DNA of 64,000 bases, from the NCBI RefSeq assembly GCF_011174675.1, contig NZ_JAANIG010000004.1:106096-170095 (forward strand), given 5' to 3'. The position numbers and the translations under genes are program-made. Origin of the DNA: Perlabentimonas gracilis. Its GTDB lineage: Bacteria > Bacteroidota > Bacteroidia > Bacteroidales > Tenuifilaceae. Below, one piece after another: positions 9,671-19,418 of this stretch; position 1 is the stretch's first letter, and every line of letters begins with the position of its first letter. The notes under the pieces were generated by a model, which was not told the DNA's origin, searched no databases, and worked only from the letters and a program-made list of their open reading frames with translations.

Positions 9671-9700
9671 AAAAAGAAAGCCCCGAAAAAATCGGGGCTT
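9671..9700 (-). terminator. Terminator of the T9SS-sorted protein gene
   Basis: On the minus strand a 9-bp stem (AAGCCCCGA / TCGGGGCTT) is followed by TCTTTTT. It begins 19 bases after the stop of the large secreted protein gene and separates it from purD. Confidence 0.85.
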
Positions 9701-9718
9701 CAATAAACGTGACTAATA

Positions 9719-12700
9719 TTAGTTATCCTTTACCATTCGGTAAATGGCGCTCTCGCCATCATGCGATACAATACGCAAGAGGTAAACTCCTGAGGATAAC
9801 GATTGGGTATTAATCCTGTCGGTGCCATCGAGCTGAACCTCCATCACCTTTTGACCAGCGATATTGGTGATAACTACACGTTTCACCTTATGCGAATCGG
9901 AAATTCGAATCTCGTTGGTAAACGGATTGGGGAACAGCTTGATATCAGAGATTTCGTTCAGGTCAGCACTTACAGCAACCATATTAATAGCCAGCTGCAC
10001 ATTATCTCCATTAACGGTAAAGGTACTCTGGTAGTCAATGTAGTTGGTAGCTGTTATTGTATAGCTATATGTACCATCGGCAGCGTCAATTGTTGCCACA
10101 CCAGATGCATTGGTTACAACCGGGCTAAACCCGCTAACGCTTACCTGTGCGTTTTCAATTGGCTGCTGACCCGGATCCTTAACATTAAAGGTAACCGTAT
10201 AGGTGGGAATGCTTGTTACGTTAACGGAAATTTTGTTGCTCTCGCCAGTGCACCCAGCCTTGGTAACCAAAACGCTATACTCGCCCTGTGAAGTTGCAGT
10301 ATAAGTTGCGTTGGTGGCATTGGCTATATCGGCACCATCCTTTTGCCACTGATATGCAGCATCGGTAATATCAACGGTAAAGGTAACGCTAACCTCCTCG
10401 CCTTCGGTCCAGTCTGTGCGATCGCTGGTACTAATTGTTGGCGAGGGGATGGGGTTGACGGTAACAGCTAAGTCTACATACTTCTCGCCACAAACATTAA
10501 CTCCAGTAGCCGTTGCCCTAATGATGAAATCGGAATCAGCACTAGAGACCTCTCCTGTGGTAGGGTTAACGGTAGCCGTTCCGCTTTCGATAGAATAAGC
10601 GATAGTTTCGGCGTTCTCTGCTGTAGCAAGGTAAACCTCGGAGCTACCAGCACAAAGCATTGAAGCACCTGAAGTAAAGCTTGGCTCACCCACATTGGGT
10701 GTTACAGCAATTGTAATCTCATCACTTTGGCTTGTGCATCCGGCCGTATTCATCCCAACAACTTTCACCACCATTCCATTGGTTGGGTTTGGTATAGTAA
10801 AAGTGTTCACTGTACTAAACTCGCCTTGCTGTACTTCATCTACAAAAAACTGATAACTAAACCCTGAAGATGCAGTAACGAGAATCTCAGTACCTTCGCA
10901 AACGTCAGTGTCAGGGCTCACATCAACTGTAAATGAAGGTGCAGCGTAGCTAGATGAAAGGTTTACTGAGGATCCCACAACGCAACCATACTTATCGGTT
11001 ACTGAATATGTGTATGAACCAACGGTTAGGTTATATTGATCCTTTTGCTCGTTGACCAAACCACTGCCACTGCTCGTTGACCAATTAAAGTTGTATGGTT
11101 GCGACCAGCCATTCACGGTTAGCTGTATTGAACCATCGTTATCGGCTGGACAGGTAGTTTTTGTTACTGTAGGTGTTGCGCTTAATGCAAATGCGGGTTC
11201 GCCAATAAGTACGGGCATAAGCGATATTGAAATATCATCGCTAGCGTCTGAGGGAGTCCCCATATCATCGGTTAGGGTAACAGAGTACTCACCTGCAGAT
11301 AGATTTGTTGCAGTAATAACATTGCTTTGCCCACTACTCCATTCAATGGTTACCCCACCGGTTGAGTTAAAAAAGTCTACGGAAGCAAATCCATCACTTC
11401 CACCTTTACACTTAGGATTAACGGTCTCTACTATCCTCGCATTAAAAAGATGCTTATCATCAACATTAACACTTGTGTCTTTGAAACAACCATTTGCATC
11501 ATACAAACTAAGAATGTAGGTTCCTCCACGTATGCCAAACAAATCCTCATCAGTAGATTCAAAACCATTGGGACCTTTCCATATTATAGTATACGGTTCA
11601 CTTCCATTATTAACCATAAGATCGATTGAGCCATTAGGACTTGCTGGTGTTGAACTCGTGTTACCTGTTATAATGGACCCATCAAAATGGATTTGGAGTG
11701 GTTGTTTTATCTCAAAGGTTTCGGTTGCAAAGCAACCATTCTCGTCGGTAACAGTAACCACATAGGTTCCTGCAGTTAATGAGCTTTGGTTTTGTGAAGT
11801 AGGAACAACCCCATACCCATCAGGCGTATCCCAGAAATAGGTGTACTCACCAACACCTCCGGTAACGGTTAAGGTAATCCCACCATTCTCACCACCATAG
11901 CAACCGGTTACATCGGTTACAACTCCGTTTATATCGATGGGGTCGGGTGCAATTAGGTGGTAAAACTTGGTAACCGTTCTGCCCAAATCATCGGTAACAG
12001 TAAATTTATATACCCCTGCCTCCAAATTGTCATAGCTTAGAGGAGCGGAGTATACACCGGCATCAATTTCATCGCCCCCAACTAGGCTAACCTCGTATGA
12101 GTAGGGCTCCTGACCTCCGCCAAAAACCTCAAGCCCAAGCGTTCCATCATGCCCCTCGGAGCATGAGATTTCGGAAACTGTGGGTAGGATGTGGATATTG
12201 ATGTGTTTGGCTAGGAACATATCCTTGCCACCACCATTGACAAAACTAGCGATTTCTGGAATGTTTAGGTATTCAGAGGTGAATGAACCGCTTATGAACG
12301 AATTACCAGCACTACTTAAAACGACAGACGCATCATCCTCATTATTATAACCACCAAGTGATGTTGAACTAAGATATTGGCCACTTGACGAGTAGTTAAC
12401 AAGAAAAACATCCAAACCTCCAGTATATACGAGTGTATCAACTGGATTATTTGAATTTGGTATATGTATATCTGCATTAAACTTCCCCACTACACTTACA
12501 ACTTTATTACGAGTGTAAACATCCCTAATCTTATCTCCACCAGTTCCACCAACCAATTCAACCCATTCAATGTCTCCATTTGATATATACTTTGCAATCC
12601 AACCATCATAACCAAAAGCAGATTTAACAACTTCTTCTTTATCGCCATTAGAGAATGAAATAGTTGTGTTTCCTTCTCCAACAGCATAAAGACTTCCTTC

Positions 12701-13663
12701 TTCGTCAGAAGAAAACCTAGTTCCTTGAGTTATGTTAACTCCTCCCCCCTCCATACCCTGAACGGTTCTTACCCAAGAGACTGTACCGTTAGATAAGATA
12801 CGAAAAATTGCCACAGCCTTATTCCCTAATGCAGTAGCACTAACGGAAGCTCCTGGTATGTTAATATCGGTAGTGAAGTCTACGCCAAGGTAGACACCGT
12901 TGTCTGCAGCTGTACAAATGCCACCCAGCACTCTGGCATACTTTGTTGATGCAAAATGAATGTGCCATTGATATTCAGCATTTTTATCATATTTAGCAAG
13001 AAAACCGTCACCAGAGCTATTCCCAAATGTTTTATTTATTGGATCAGGAGTGATTTCTCCAGTGCTTTTTAATGTGAGGGTTGGGCTATTGAAGTAACCC
13101 CCAATAAATATATTGTTAAATTCATCTGTAGTAACACCAAACCCCCTATCATCACCTGTACCCTGAGCAATATTATATACCCAAATAAGATTCCCATTAT
13201 TATCATATTTAGCAAGAAAGACATCCTGCGCCCCAGAACTTGTAATAAACTGATTATCTGACGGGTTGATACTCTCAAATTCACATAAGCCGTCAGTATC
13301 AGAGCGAAACAACCCAGTTATAACAATATTACCTGAAGCATCAACTGTAAGTCCCTTAATATTTGTTAAATCATTATTACCTATTCCGACTACCCAATCT
13401 AAACTACCACCAGGAAGATACTTTGCTAGGAAAGGAGTATTGGCCATAGAGTATAATTCAATATCGAATCCAACAAAAGTAGTTGTACTGATCTTAGCTC
13501 CTGCTACTATTATATTATCCATATCATCAATAGCTGTTATCTGATTGAAAATATTACCAGAGCCTGTCACATGCCTTGCCCACTCCCAGTTTTGAGCAGT
13601 TATGCTACAAAGTTGGACAACAGATATAAATATTATAATGGAAATAATCTTCACTGTTCTCAT
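9719..13663 (-). CDS. Large secreted protein with SBBP-like propeller, SprB repeats and type IX sorting domain
   Basis: A 1314-residue predicted cell-surface protein exported by Sec and then the type IX system. Start chosen at the ATG at 13663, since the codon one triplet upstream is TTG. Order seen: signal peptide (1-24, ending ITAQ); about 25-490 with recurring blocks such as GNLIWVYNIA and DEFNNIFIGGYF, like SBBP beta-propeller repeats; about 490-910 with SprB-type repeats (CYGGENGGITLTVTGG, then NGC motifs); Ig/PKD-like segments about 910-1165; a carboxypeptidase-regulatory-like module about 1165-1230; and a type A sorting tail over the last 75 or so (KLFPNPFTNEIRI...SSGVYLLRI). Such proteins are often adhesins or gliding-related; the specific role is unknown. 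Its N-terminal coding half looks more AT-rich than the C-terminal half. Confidence 0.9.
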   Translation of the reverse strand: MRTVKIISIIIFISVVQLCSITAQNWEWARHVTGSGNIFNQITAIDDMDNIIVAGAKISTTTFVGFDIELYSMANTPFLAKYLPGGSLDWVVGIGNNDLTNIKGLTVDASGNIVITGLFRSDTDGLCEFESINPSDNQFITSSGAQDVFLAKYDNNGNLIWVYNIAQGTGDDRGFGVTTDEFNNIFIGGYFNSPTLTLKSTGEITPDPINKTFGNSSGDGFLAKYDKNAEYQWHIHFASTKYARVLGGICTAADNGVYLGVDFTTDINIPGASVSATALGNKAVAIFRILSNGTVSWVRTVQGMEGGGVNITQGTRFSSDEEGSLYAVGEGNTTISFSNGDKEEVVKSAFGYDGWIAKYISNGDIEWVELVGGTGGDKIRDVYTRNKVVSVVGKFNADIHIPNSNNPVDTLVYTGGLDVFLVNYSSSGQYLSSTSLGGYNNEDDASVVLSSAGNSFISGSFTSEYLNIPEIASFVNGGGKDMFLAKHINIHILPTVSEISCSEGHDGTLGLEVFGGGQEPYSYEVSLVGGDEIDAGVYSAPLSYDNLEAGVYKFTVTDDLGRTVTKFYHLIAPDPIDINGVVTDVTGCYGGENGGITLTVTGGVGEYTYFWDTPDGYGVVPTSQNQSSLTAGTYVVTVTDENGCFATETFEIKQPLQIHFDGSIITGNTSSTPASPNGSIDLMVNNGSEPYTIIWKGPNGFESTDEDLFGIRGGTYILSLYDANGCFKDTSVNVDDKHLFNARIVETVNPKCKGGSDGFASVDFFNSTGGVTIEWSSGQSNVITATNLSAGEYSVTLTDDMGTPSDASDDISISLMPVLIGEPAFALSATPTVTKTTCPADNDGSIQLTVNGWSQPYNFNWSTSSGSGLVNEQKDQYNLTVGSYTYSVTDKYGCVVGSSVNLSSSYAAPSFTVDVSPDTDVCEGTEILVTASSGFSYQFFVDEVQQGEFSTVNTFTIPNPTNGMVVKVVGMNTAGCTSQSDEITIAVTPNVGEPSFTSGASMLCAGSSEVYLATAENAETIAYSIESGTATVNPTTGEVSSADSDFIIRATATGVNVCGEKYVDLAVTVNPIPSPTISTSDRTDWTEGEEVSVTFTVDITDAAYQWQKDGADIANATNATYTATSQGEYSVLVTKAGCTGESNKISVNVTSIPTYTVTFNVKDPGQQPIENAQVSVSGFSPVVTNASGVATIDAADGTYSYTITATNYIDYQSTFTVNGDNVQLAINMVAVSADLNEISDIKLFPNPFTNEIRISDSHKVKRVVITNIAGQKVMEVQLDGTDRINTQSLSSGVYLLRIVSHDGESAIYRMVKDN

Positions 13664-13861
13664 CAAAGTAATATTTTGTGATAATAATTATTAATCTACT
13701 AAATACCTGGTAAAAATATAAAGTTAACATATTAACTTTACTGACGCAATCATTAAAATGTTTTTTATTTTGATTAACTGTCTGAAATAATAGGTGAACG
13801 AAAGAAAACATATTCTTGTGTTAAATATATTCTATTGTAAAAAAGGGGTTTAGCAAAATAT

Positions 13862-14713
13862 ATGGGTAAGAGGATCAGGGTTTTAATACGGCTTGCAAAG
13901 GATTATTTATGGTCCTATCTGGCTATTGTTTTCTTAAGAAGCTACTTTAGGGATATTAGATGTTTTATACTTTTCGTTGGGTATCCAAGAAGTGGACACA
14001 GCTTAATTGGCTCTTTACTTGACGCTCACCCAAATGTAATTATAGCTCAAGAATTGAATGCCTTACAATACTTTACAAAGGGGTTTTCAAAAGAACAGGT
14101 GTTTTCTCTGCTAATAAAAAACTCTAAAGAAGTCGCAAACAAGGGTCGTCAATCCACAGGTTATTCCTATGTTGTACAAGAGCAACATCAGGGCAAATTC
14201 AATAAACTAAGCGTTATTGGTGATAAAAAAGGATGGGCATCCTCTTTACTTCTACAAGCAAATTCTGACTTAAGGTTTCTTTTAAATACAAAAATAAAAA
14301 TAAAAATAAAGTATATCCATATCTACAGAAACCCATTTGATAATATTACAACATGGGCCAGAGGGGGAAATAGAAAGAAAAATGTGGTCGATGAGAGAAA
14401 TCTACTAAGAGTTGTTGATCAATATTTTGAAAGTGCTGATATGGTATCTATACTCAGAGACGATCCTAATGTAGATTTAATTGATTTAAAGCATGAGGAT
14501 TTTATCAAAAACCCTAGATTACATCTAGCACAACTATGTTCATTCATTGGAGTTGAGGCCTCATCTAAGTATTTGAATTCTTGCAGTAGAATTGTGTTCA
14601 CTGAGCCAAAAATCACTCGATACTCCATTTTCTGGCCTCAAAAGATTGTGGAGGATGTTTATGAAAGAATGAGCAAACATCCATTGTTAAGAGACTACAG
14701 ATATGAGATTTGA
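13862..14713 (+). CDS. Sulfotransferase family protein (first of a pair)
   Basis: Predicted PAPS-dependent sulfotransferase, 283 residues. The 5'-phosphosulfate-binding loop is YPRSGHSLIGSLLDAHP (41-57) and the 3'-phosphate motif is HIYRNPFDNITTW (153-165), with R156. The acceptor is probably a surface glycan, inferred from the glycosyltransferases that follow. A run of AAAAAT units (about 14289-14310) encodes the KIKIKIK stretch before the second motif. The gene is AT-rich relative to flanking core genes. It overlaps the next sulfotransferase by 11 bases, indicating translational coupling. Confidence 0.8.
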   Translation: MGKRIRVLIRLAKDYLWSYLAIVFLRSYFRDIRCFILFVGYPRSGHSLIGSLLDAHPNVIIAQELNALQYFTKGFSKEQVFSLLIKNSKEVANKGRQSTGYSYVVQEQHQGKFNKLSVIGDKKGWASSLLLQANSDLRFLLNTKIKIKIKYIHIYRNPFDNITTWARGGNRKKNVVDERNLLRVVDQYFESADMVSILRDDPNVDLIDLKHEDFIKNPRLHLAQLCSFIGVEASSKYLNSCSRIVFTEPKITRYSIFWPQKIVEDVYERMSKHPLLRDYRYEI

Positions 14714-15689
14714 ATTAACAAAAAGTCACTGTGAAGTTTCTTTCCTTTTCATAGGATATTGTGATCGTTCTGGATCAACCTTCCTTTTGAAAGAACTTAG
14801 CAATTATGAGGGTGTTATTGTTTGTCCAGAAGCAGATGTTTTAGTTCGGTTATTATTAAAAAACCCATCAAAAAATGTTTCTCCAATATTTCTAAGAAAA
14901 TTCAACTCTATTTGCAAAACCGACCCAAAACTTAGATTATGGGATTTATCACCTTTAAATGAAAAACTTACAACAAGATTAGACCTATTCTTCAAACTAC
15001 TCATACAGTTTTCTAAAAATGAAAACAGAAAAACTTCATTAATTGTTTTTAAAGAAAGAAGTATTTTACACTACAAGAAAATCTTAGAAAGTTATCCTGT
15101 TAATAGCAATTTTTTAGCTATAATAAGAGATCCAAGAGCGGTATTTCTGTCCCAAAAAAAAGCATACAACTCATACAGGAATAAACCATTAGCAATTAAC
15201 CCAGTTACATTTACTAAACAATGGAACTCATTTATTTTCAATTTGCATACTCTTAGACGAAACAAGGAGAAAATAATAGAGGTTAAATATGAGAATTTGA
15301 TCAATAAATGCGAAATAACAATTAACTCAATTCTACAACAACTTATCCCTTTGCTTTCTGAATCAAGAAAAGACTTTCATAAATCTGAAAAGTTTGAACT
15401 TTTCTTAGAAAAAGAATCTATCAAACATTCTCTAGTAGGTCATCCGCCTCATTTTGAAAGAATTGATGCCTGGAAGACCGATCTCTCTTTGTTCGAGATT
15501 ACATATATTGAAAGAGAAACTAGAAAAAAAATGCAAACATTTGGCTATATCACCTATAACAACTATAAGAAAAATAATGCTTCCTTAATTATAAAATTTC
15601 ACTTGCATCATTTTGTAAGCAATTTAAAATGGCGGTTAATTGTTTATCTTAGAAAGATACGTTTTGTCGGCTTTACTAATAACCAATAA
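14703..15689 (+). CDS. Sulfotransferase family protein (second of a pair)
   Basis: A second, divergent sulfotransferase of 328 residues. The phosphosulfate loop reads GYCDRSGSTFLLKELSN (18-34), and the 3'-phosphate motif is AIIRDPRAVFLSQ (139-151) with R142. Its ATG lies inside the end of the preceding sulfotransferase gene. Its last 46 bases overlap the end of a glycosyltransferase gene on the opposite strand. The pair may sulfate different positions of one glycan, which is inference. Basic C-terminus (LRKIRFVGFTNNQ). Confidence 0.75.
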   Translation: MRFELTKSHCEVSFLFIGYCDRSGSTFLLKELSNYEGVIVCPEADVLVRLLLKNPSKNVSPIFLRKFNSICKTDPKLRLWDLSPLNEKLTTRLDLFFKLLIQFSKNENRKTSLIVFKERSILHYKKILESYPVNSNFLAIIRDPRAVFLSQKKAYNSYRNKPLAINPVTFTKQWNSFIFNLHTLRRNKEKIIEVKYENLINKCEITINSILQQLIPLLSESRKDFHKSEKFELFLEKESIKHSLVGHPPHFERIDAWKTDLSLFEITYIERETRKKMQTFGYITYNNYKKNNASLIIKFHLHHFVSNLKWRLIVYLRKIRFVGFTNNQ

Positions 15690-16459
15690 AAAAATGCTTT
15701 TAATACAACAAGAATTATAAACCTAAAAAACAATTTGATATTATTGAAATTAAAGCCTAGTCTTAAAAATATTAATAACCTCACCCTAAAAGAATTTAAT
15801 AATTGCATTTTTTTTCTTGTGGAAGAAATATTCTGATTCCATACCCTATAATGTACTAAAATTACTTCATCAACAAAACAGTCATATTTTACAGCAAATC
15901 GAGTCCACAATTCATAATCTAAACTTGTTCTGAATGATTGATTGTACATACCTAGCTCAATGAAAGTGCGCCTACAAAAGAAAGAGGACGAGTGACATAA
16001 AAGACAATTCTTCATTATCTCCCTTCGAAACTTCAGGCTATCTATGGTTTTATAATCGTTAAACATTTTAATGTTTTCTATCATTCTTCCCACTTCGTCA
16101 ATGGGCACTACTGAAGACCCAAGAAGTTTAATATTAGGGTACTTGTTCATAAACTCAACTTGGTACTCAAGTTTTTTAGAAACCCATACATCATCATGAT
16201 CAATCCTTGCAATAAATTCACCCTTGGCTCGATTAATGCCAATATTTGCAGATAAAGGAATTCCTAATCGGGAATTGTCAATTTGATTGATTCGATTATC
16301 TTTGGTTGCGTAATATGAAATGATATCGGCAGTTAAATCTGTAGAACCATCGTTAACAATAATAAACTCAAAATCTCTATAACTTTGAGCTAAAACGCTT
16401 TCGATAGAATATTTTAAGTGCTTTTCTCCGTTAAAAACTGTCATTACAACTGATACCAT
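15644..16459 (-). CDS. Family 2 glycosyltransferase
   Basis: A 271-residue GT-A fold glycosyltransferase. The N-terminus VSVVMTVFNGEKHL (2-15), VNDGSTD (35-41) and the metal-binding ARIDHDDVW (84-92, DxDD) are classical GT2 motifs. A hydrophobic segment near 230-260 may anchor it to the membrane. It is the only minus-strand gene of the glycan cluster, facing the sulfotransferases with a 46-base tail overlap, and starting just 15 bases from the divergent next gene. The sugar donor cannot be told from sequence. Confidence 0.88.
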   Translation of the reverse strand: MVSVVMTVFNGEKHLKYSIESVLAQSYRDFEFIIVNDGSTDLTADIISYYATKDNRINQIDNSRLGIPLSANIGINRAKGEFIARIDHDDVWVSKKLEYQVEFMNKYPNIKLLGSSVVPIDEVGRMIENIKMFNDYKTIDSLKFRREIMKNCLLCHSSSFFCRRTFIELGMYNQSFRTSLDYELWTRFAVKYDCFVDEVILVHYRVWNQNISSTRKKMQLLNSFRVRLLIFLRLGFNFNNIKLFFRFIILVVLKAFFYWLLVKPTKRIFLR

Positions 16460-16474
16460 ATAAATTCATTTTTT

Positions 16475-17653
16475 GTGAAAGTACAAAAAGTATATAATAT
16501 CCTAGTATGTGTTTCTTTTGTACATCCTATAATATCAGGCGATGGCAACAATGCAATGGCACTATCATCAGAATTTGTTTCAAAAGGTCATAGTGTAACA
16601 ATTGTAAGCCTAAATCCAAAAAATACCCTAAAAAATAGGACTTATCTAGATGGGGTTAAAGTATATAGGACGCCTTATTACAAATCAACTTTTATTGGAA
16701 AAGTCCTATCTCGTTTGCTTTACATAACTTTTGTATTTTTTCAAATCTTAAAATCTGATACCGTTATAATTTTTGGAAGAATGTTAGGGTTTACCTCTAC
16801 ATTATTAATATCCATATTGTTAAGAAAAAGAATTGTATTTAGGTCAACATTGATGGACTTTGACGATCCCAAAACACTTTGTGTTGGAGATAGTTTATCA
16901 AAAAGGTTTAGCCACTTCCTTTTTAAAAATATTACCATATACTATGCCACCACCCCATCTTTTGGAAATCGGTGGACCAGCATAGGATTACCACCCAATA
17001 AAATATTCCAAAAACCTTCTGGGATTAATATAGACACTTTTAGCCCCTCATCAACTTTTGAAAAAACAATTCTTAAAGATAAAATTGGATTGCCTCAGAA
17101 CACATTAATTATATGTTCTATCGGTGATTTATGCTTCAGAAAAGGATATGATAGCATTGCTTTGGTATTAGGAAGAATAAAAAATCCTTTCATTTACATT
17201 GTTCTTGGCATAAAGGAGGCAGACCCTTTGCTTTGGGGACAGAAATCCAATGCTAATGAAATAGAAACAGTGAAAAATATTCTATATAGTAATCTTAATG
17301 AAAGAATAATTCTATTTGGGCTTGTTGATAATCCACAGGATTTTTTGAAAGTATCCGATGTTTTTTTGCATTTTTCTAATTCCGAAGGATTATCAAATGC
17401 TATGCTACAATCTATGGCATGTGGAATTCCAATGGTTGTCAAGCCAATTGATGGGGTTTTAAATTATTTTCTTATCGATAATGAGAATTGTCTGTTTGCT
17501 TGCAACTGGCTTGAGTTAGAGAAAAAAACGGTCAGCCTTCTTGAAAATGAAAACATAAGAAAGACTCTGGGTCAAAATGCTCACAAATGTGCAGTTGAAC
17601 TATTCAACATCTCTAGAATTACATCGGACCTTTTGAGTAGATTTGATCCCTAA
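16475..17653 (+). CDS. Family 4-type glycosyltransferase
   Basis: A 392-residue GT-B fold retaining glycosyltransferase. The N-terminal Rossmann half contains the acceptor-side glycine motif (SGDGNNAMALSSEF). The C-terminal half has LICSIGDLCFRKGYD and the nucleotide-sugar-binding region NSEGLSNAMLQSMACGIP with the EX7E-like spacing. Start is a GTG at 16475: no in-frame ATG gives a complete N-terminal strand, and the next ATG would remove it. The start lies only 15 bases from the divergent GT2 start, so regulatory sequence must overlap coding DNA. AT-rich like its neighbours. Confidence 0.82.
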   Translation: MKVQKVYNILVCVSFVHPIISGDGNNAMALSSEFVSKGHSVTIVSLNPKNTLKNRTYLDGVKVYRTPYYKSTFIGKVLSRLLYITFVFFQILKSDTVIIFGRMLGFTSTLLISILLRKRIVFRSTLMDFDDPKTLCVGDSLSKRFSHFLFKNITIYYATTPSFGNRWTSIGLPPNKIFQKPSGINIDTFSPSSTFEKTILKDKIGLPQNTLIICSIGDLCFRKGYDSIALVLGRIKNPFIYIVLGIKEADPLLWGQKSNANEIETVKNILYSNLNERIILFGLVDNPQDFLKVSDVFLHFSNSEGLSNAMLQSMACGIPMVVKPIDGVLNYFLIDNENCLFACNWLELEKKTVSLLENENIRKTLGQNAHKCAVELFNISRITSDLLSRFDP

Positions 17654-17702
17654 AAAAATTTAAAAGCATTTAGTAAAATTCTAAATCAATCTTCATATAT
17701 TA

Positions 17703-18821
17703 ATGGCCTTTTCTATGAAAATCTATGCATTTCATTTACTTAATGATTATAGCGGCAGTCCTAAGGTGCTTATGCAGCTGGCAAAGGGCTGGGTTAATAA
17801 TGGACTTAAGGTATGCATAGTAACATCAACTAACAGTGCTGGTTTTTTATCTAATATTGAAGGAGTTATATATCATAACCATCACTATATATATTTTAAT
17901 AATGTATTCCTTAGATTGATAGCTTTTTGCATTAGTCAATTGATAATTTTTATAAGGGCATTGGTTTTTCTCAAAAAATCTGATATAGTATATGTGAATA
18001 CTGTACTGCCCTTTGCTGCTTCAATTGCTGGAAAGATTAAGGGTTGTAGAGTAATAAACCATATTCATGAGACATCTATAAGGCCTGTGTTTTTAAAAAA
18101 GTTTCTCTTCTATATCTCAAGAATATGTTCCACGGACTCAATATACGTATCGGATTTTCTATTAAAACTTGAACATAATGGGCAGAACCAGCCTCATGTT
18201 TTGCATAACGCTCTCGAACAAACCTTTGTTGAAAATGCGAAGTTTCATTTAAGATTAGAAAAAGTCCCAAAAAACGTACTAATGATTTCATCTTTAAAAG
18301 AATACAAGGGCGTCGATATATTTCTTTCGCTTACAAGTAAAAACCCTCAATTTTCATTTCGACTCGTTTTAAATGCCACAACAAAACAAGGTCGAAAATA
18401 TTTTAAAAACACTCTCCCGACCAACCTTGAAATCTTTTATGCTAGCCCTCAACTTTACGAACATTATCAATGGGCTGATATAGTAGTTAACTTGTCGTTC
18501 CCCGATAGGTGGATTGAAACTTTTGGGCTAAGTGTATTGGAGGGTATGGCTTATAGCTTACCTGCTATTACTCCAAATGTTGGAGGAATTACAGAATTAG
18601 TTACGCATAATTACAATGGTTTTCAAGTAAACCCTAAGGATTTCAAAAAACTTAATGGGTTTCTTAATGAAATATTAAAAGACAGGCTGCTTTATGAGCG
18701 GATGTCTAATAATGCATTAAAAAGAACAAGATATTTTAATGAAGATTTATTTATCCAAAGAAACATAGGAATCATAAAGGATACTTGCCCACCCCCCCAA
18801 ACTCCAACCCTCTACTCCTAG
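17703..18821 (+). CDS. Family 4-type glycosyltransferase, end overlaps the deacetylase gene
   Basis: A 372-residue GT-B glycosyltransferase. The N-terminal motif NDYSGSPKVLMQLAKGW is the acceptor-side loop, and the donor-binding region is WIETFGLSVLEGMAYSLP followed by GGITELV. An alternative start is the ATG 12 bases later (MKIYAFHLL). The final 16 or so residues (KDTCPPPQTPTLYS) are encoded by DNA antisense to the end of the polysaccharide deacetylase, and base composition changes sharply there, so the natural C-terminus may have been replaced at an insertion boundary. Confidence 0.8.
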   Translation: MAFSMKIYAFHLLNDYSGSPKVLMQLAKGWVNNGLKVCIVTSTNSAGFLSNIEGVIYHNHHYIYFNNVFLRLIAFCISQLIIFIRALVFLKKSDIVYVNTVLPFAASIAGKIKGCRVINHIHETSIRPVFLKKFLFYISRICSTDSIYVSDFLLKLEHNGQNQPHVLHNALEQTFVENAKFHLRLEKVPKNVLMISSLKEYKGVDIFLSLTSKNPQFSFRLVLNATTKQGRKYFKNTLPTNLEIFYASPQLYEHYQWADIVVNLSFPDRWIETFGLSVLEGMAYSLPAITPNVGGITELVTHNYNGFQVNPKDFKKLNGFLNEILKDRLLYERMSNNALKRTRYFNEDLFIQRNIGIIKDTCPPPQTPTLYS

Positions 18822-19395
18822 ACTCTTCCAAAACCCTTACCAGCGCGTAGCGCATATTCGCCTCGGCTTTTACCGAGTCATGGAATACAATGATGGCGCC
18901 AGGGCGGAGGTTGTTTAGCACTATATTGGCGCAGCGTTTGGGGGTAACCCATCGGCTGTAGTCCATGCTAAGCACATTCCACATAATAATTTTGTAGCGC
19001 TGGCGGAGTTGGCGCGACTGGCTTTTTTTAATACGGCCATAGGGAGGGCGGAACAAGGTGGTGTTTAGCAAGTCGTTGGCCAAATCCACATCTTGCACGT
19101 ACTGCCCCGTGGGAGTTTCCCATCCCTTAAGGTGGCTGTAACTGTGATTGCCCACGGTATGCCCCTCATCAATTATGCGCTGGAAAATATCGGGGTGCAT
19201 CTCAACGTTTTTGCCCAGGCAAAAAAAGGTGGCCTTTACGTTGTACTGCTTAAGGGTATCGAGCACCCAGGGAGTAACCTCTTCGGTGGGGCCATCGTCG
19301 AAGGTTAGGTACAGCCTATTGCTATCGTTGGGAATGCTCCAAACGAAACCGGGGAAACACTTAGTAAATAGCTTGGGTGGACTTAAGTTTATCAT
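18772..19395 (-). CDS. Polysaccharide deacetylase (NodB domain)
   Basis: Metal-dependent carbohydrate esterase 4 family enzyme that removes N-acetyl groups from glycans such as peptidoglycan or chitooligosaccharide. Seen: TFDDGP (31-36, catalytic base and metal aspartate), GNHSYSH (82-88, metal histidines 84 and 88), RPPYGR (116-121), then WNVLSMDYSRW and IIVFHDS near the end. The 207-residue length fits a minimal NodB domain with no signal peptide or extra domain. The last 50 bases overlap the convergent glycosyltransferase. 23 bases separate it from the DUF2723 gene upstream, so they may be cotranscribed. Confidence 0.9.
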   Translation of the reverse strand: MINLSPPKLFTKCFPGFVWSIPNDSNRLYLTFDDGPTEEVTPWVLDTLKQYNVKATFFCLGKNVEMHPDIFQRIIDEGHTVGNHSYSHLKGWETPTGQYVQDVDLANDLLNTTLFRPPYGRIKKSQSRQLRQRYKIIMWNVLSMDYSRWVTPKRCANIVLNNLRPGAIIVFHDSVKAEANMRYALVRVLEESRSRGLEFGGVGKYPL

Positions 19396-19418
19396 TCCCT
19401 TTGGTCAATATCATTTAT

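Noticed and set aside
13605..13811. Minus-strand open frame just upstream of the T9SS-sorted protein
   Set aside because: AT-rich, overlaps the start of the real gene and has no recognisable feature.
14285..14312. AAAAAT hexamer run in the first sulfotransferase as a phase-variable tract
   Set aside because: Change by whole 6-base units keeps the frame, so it would vary only the KIKIK length and not switch the gene off.
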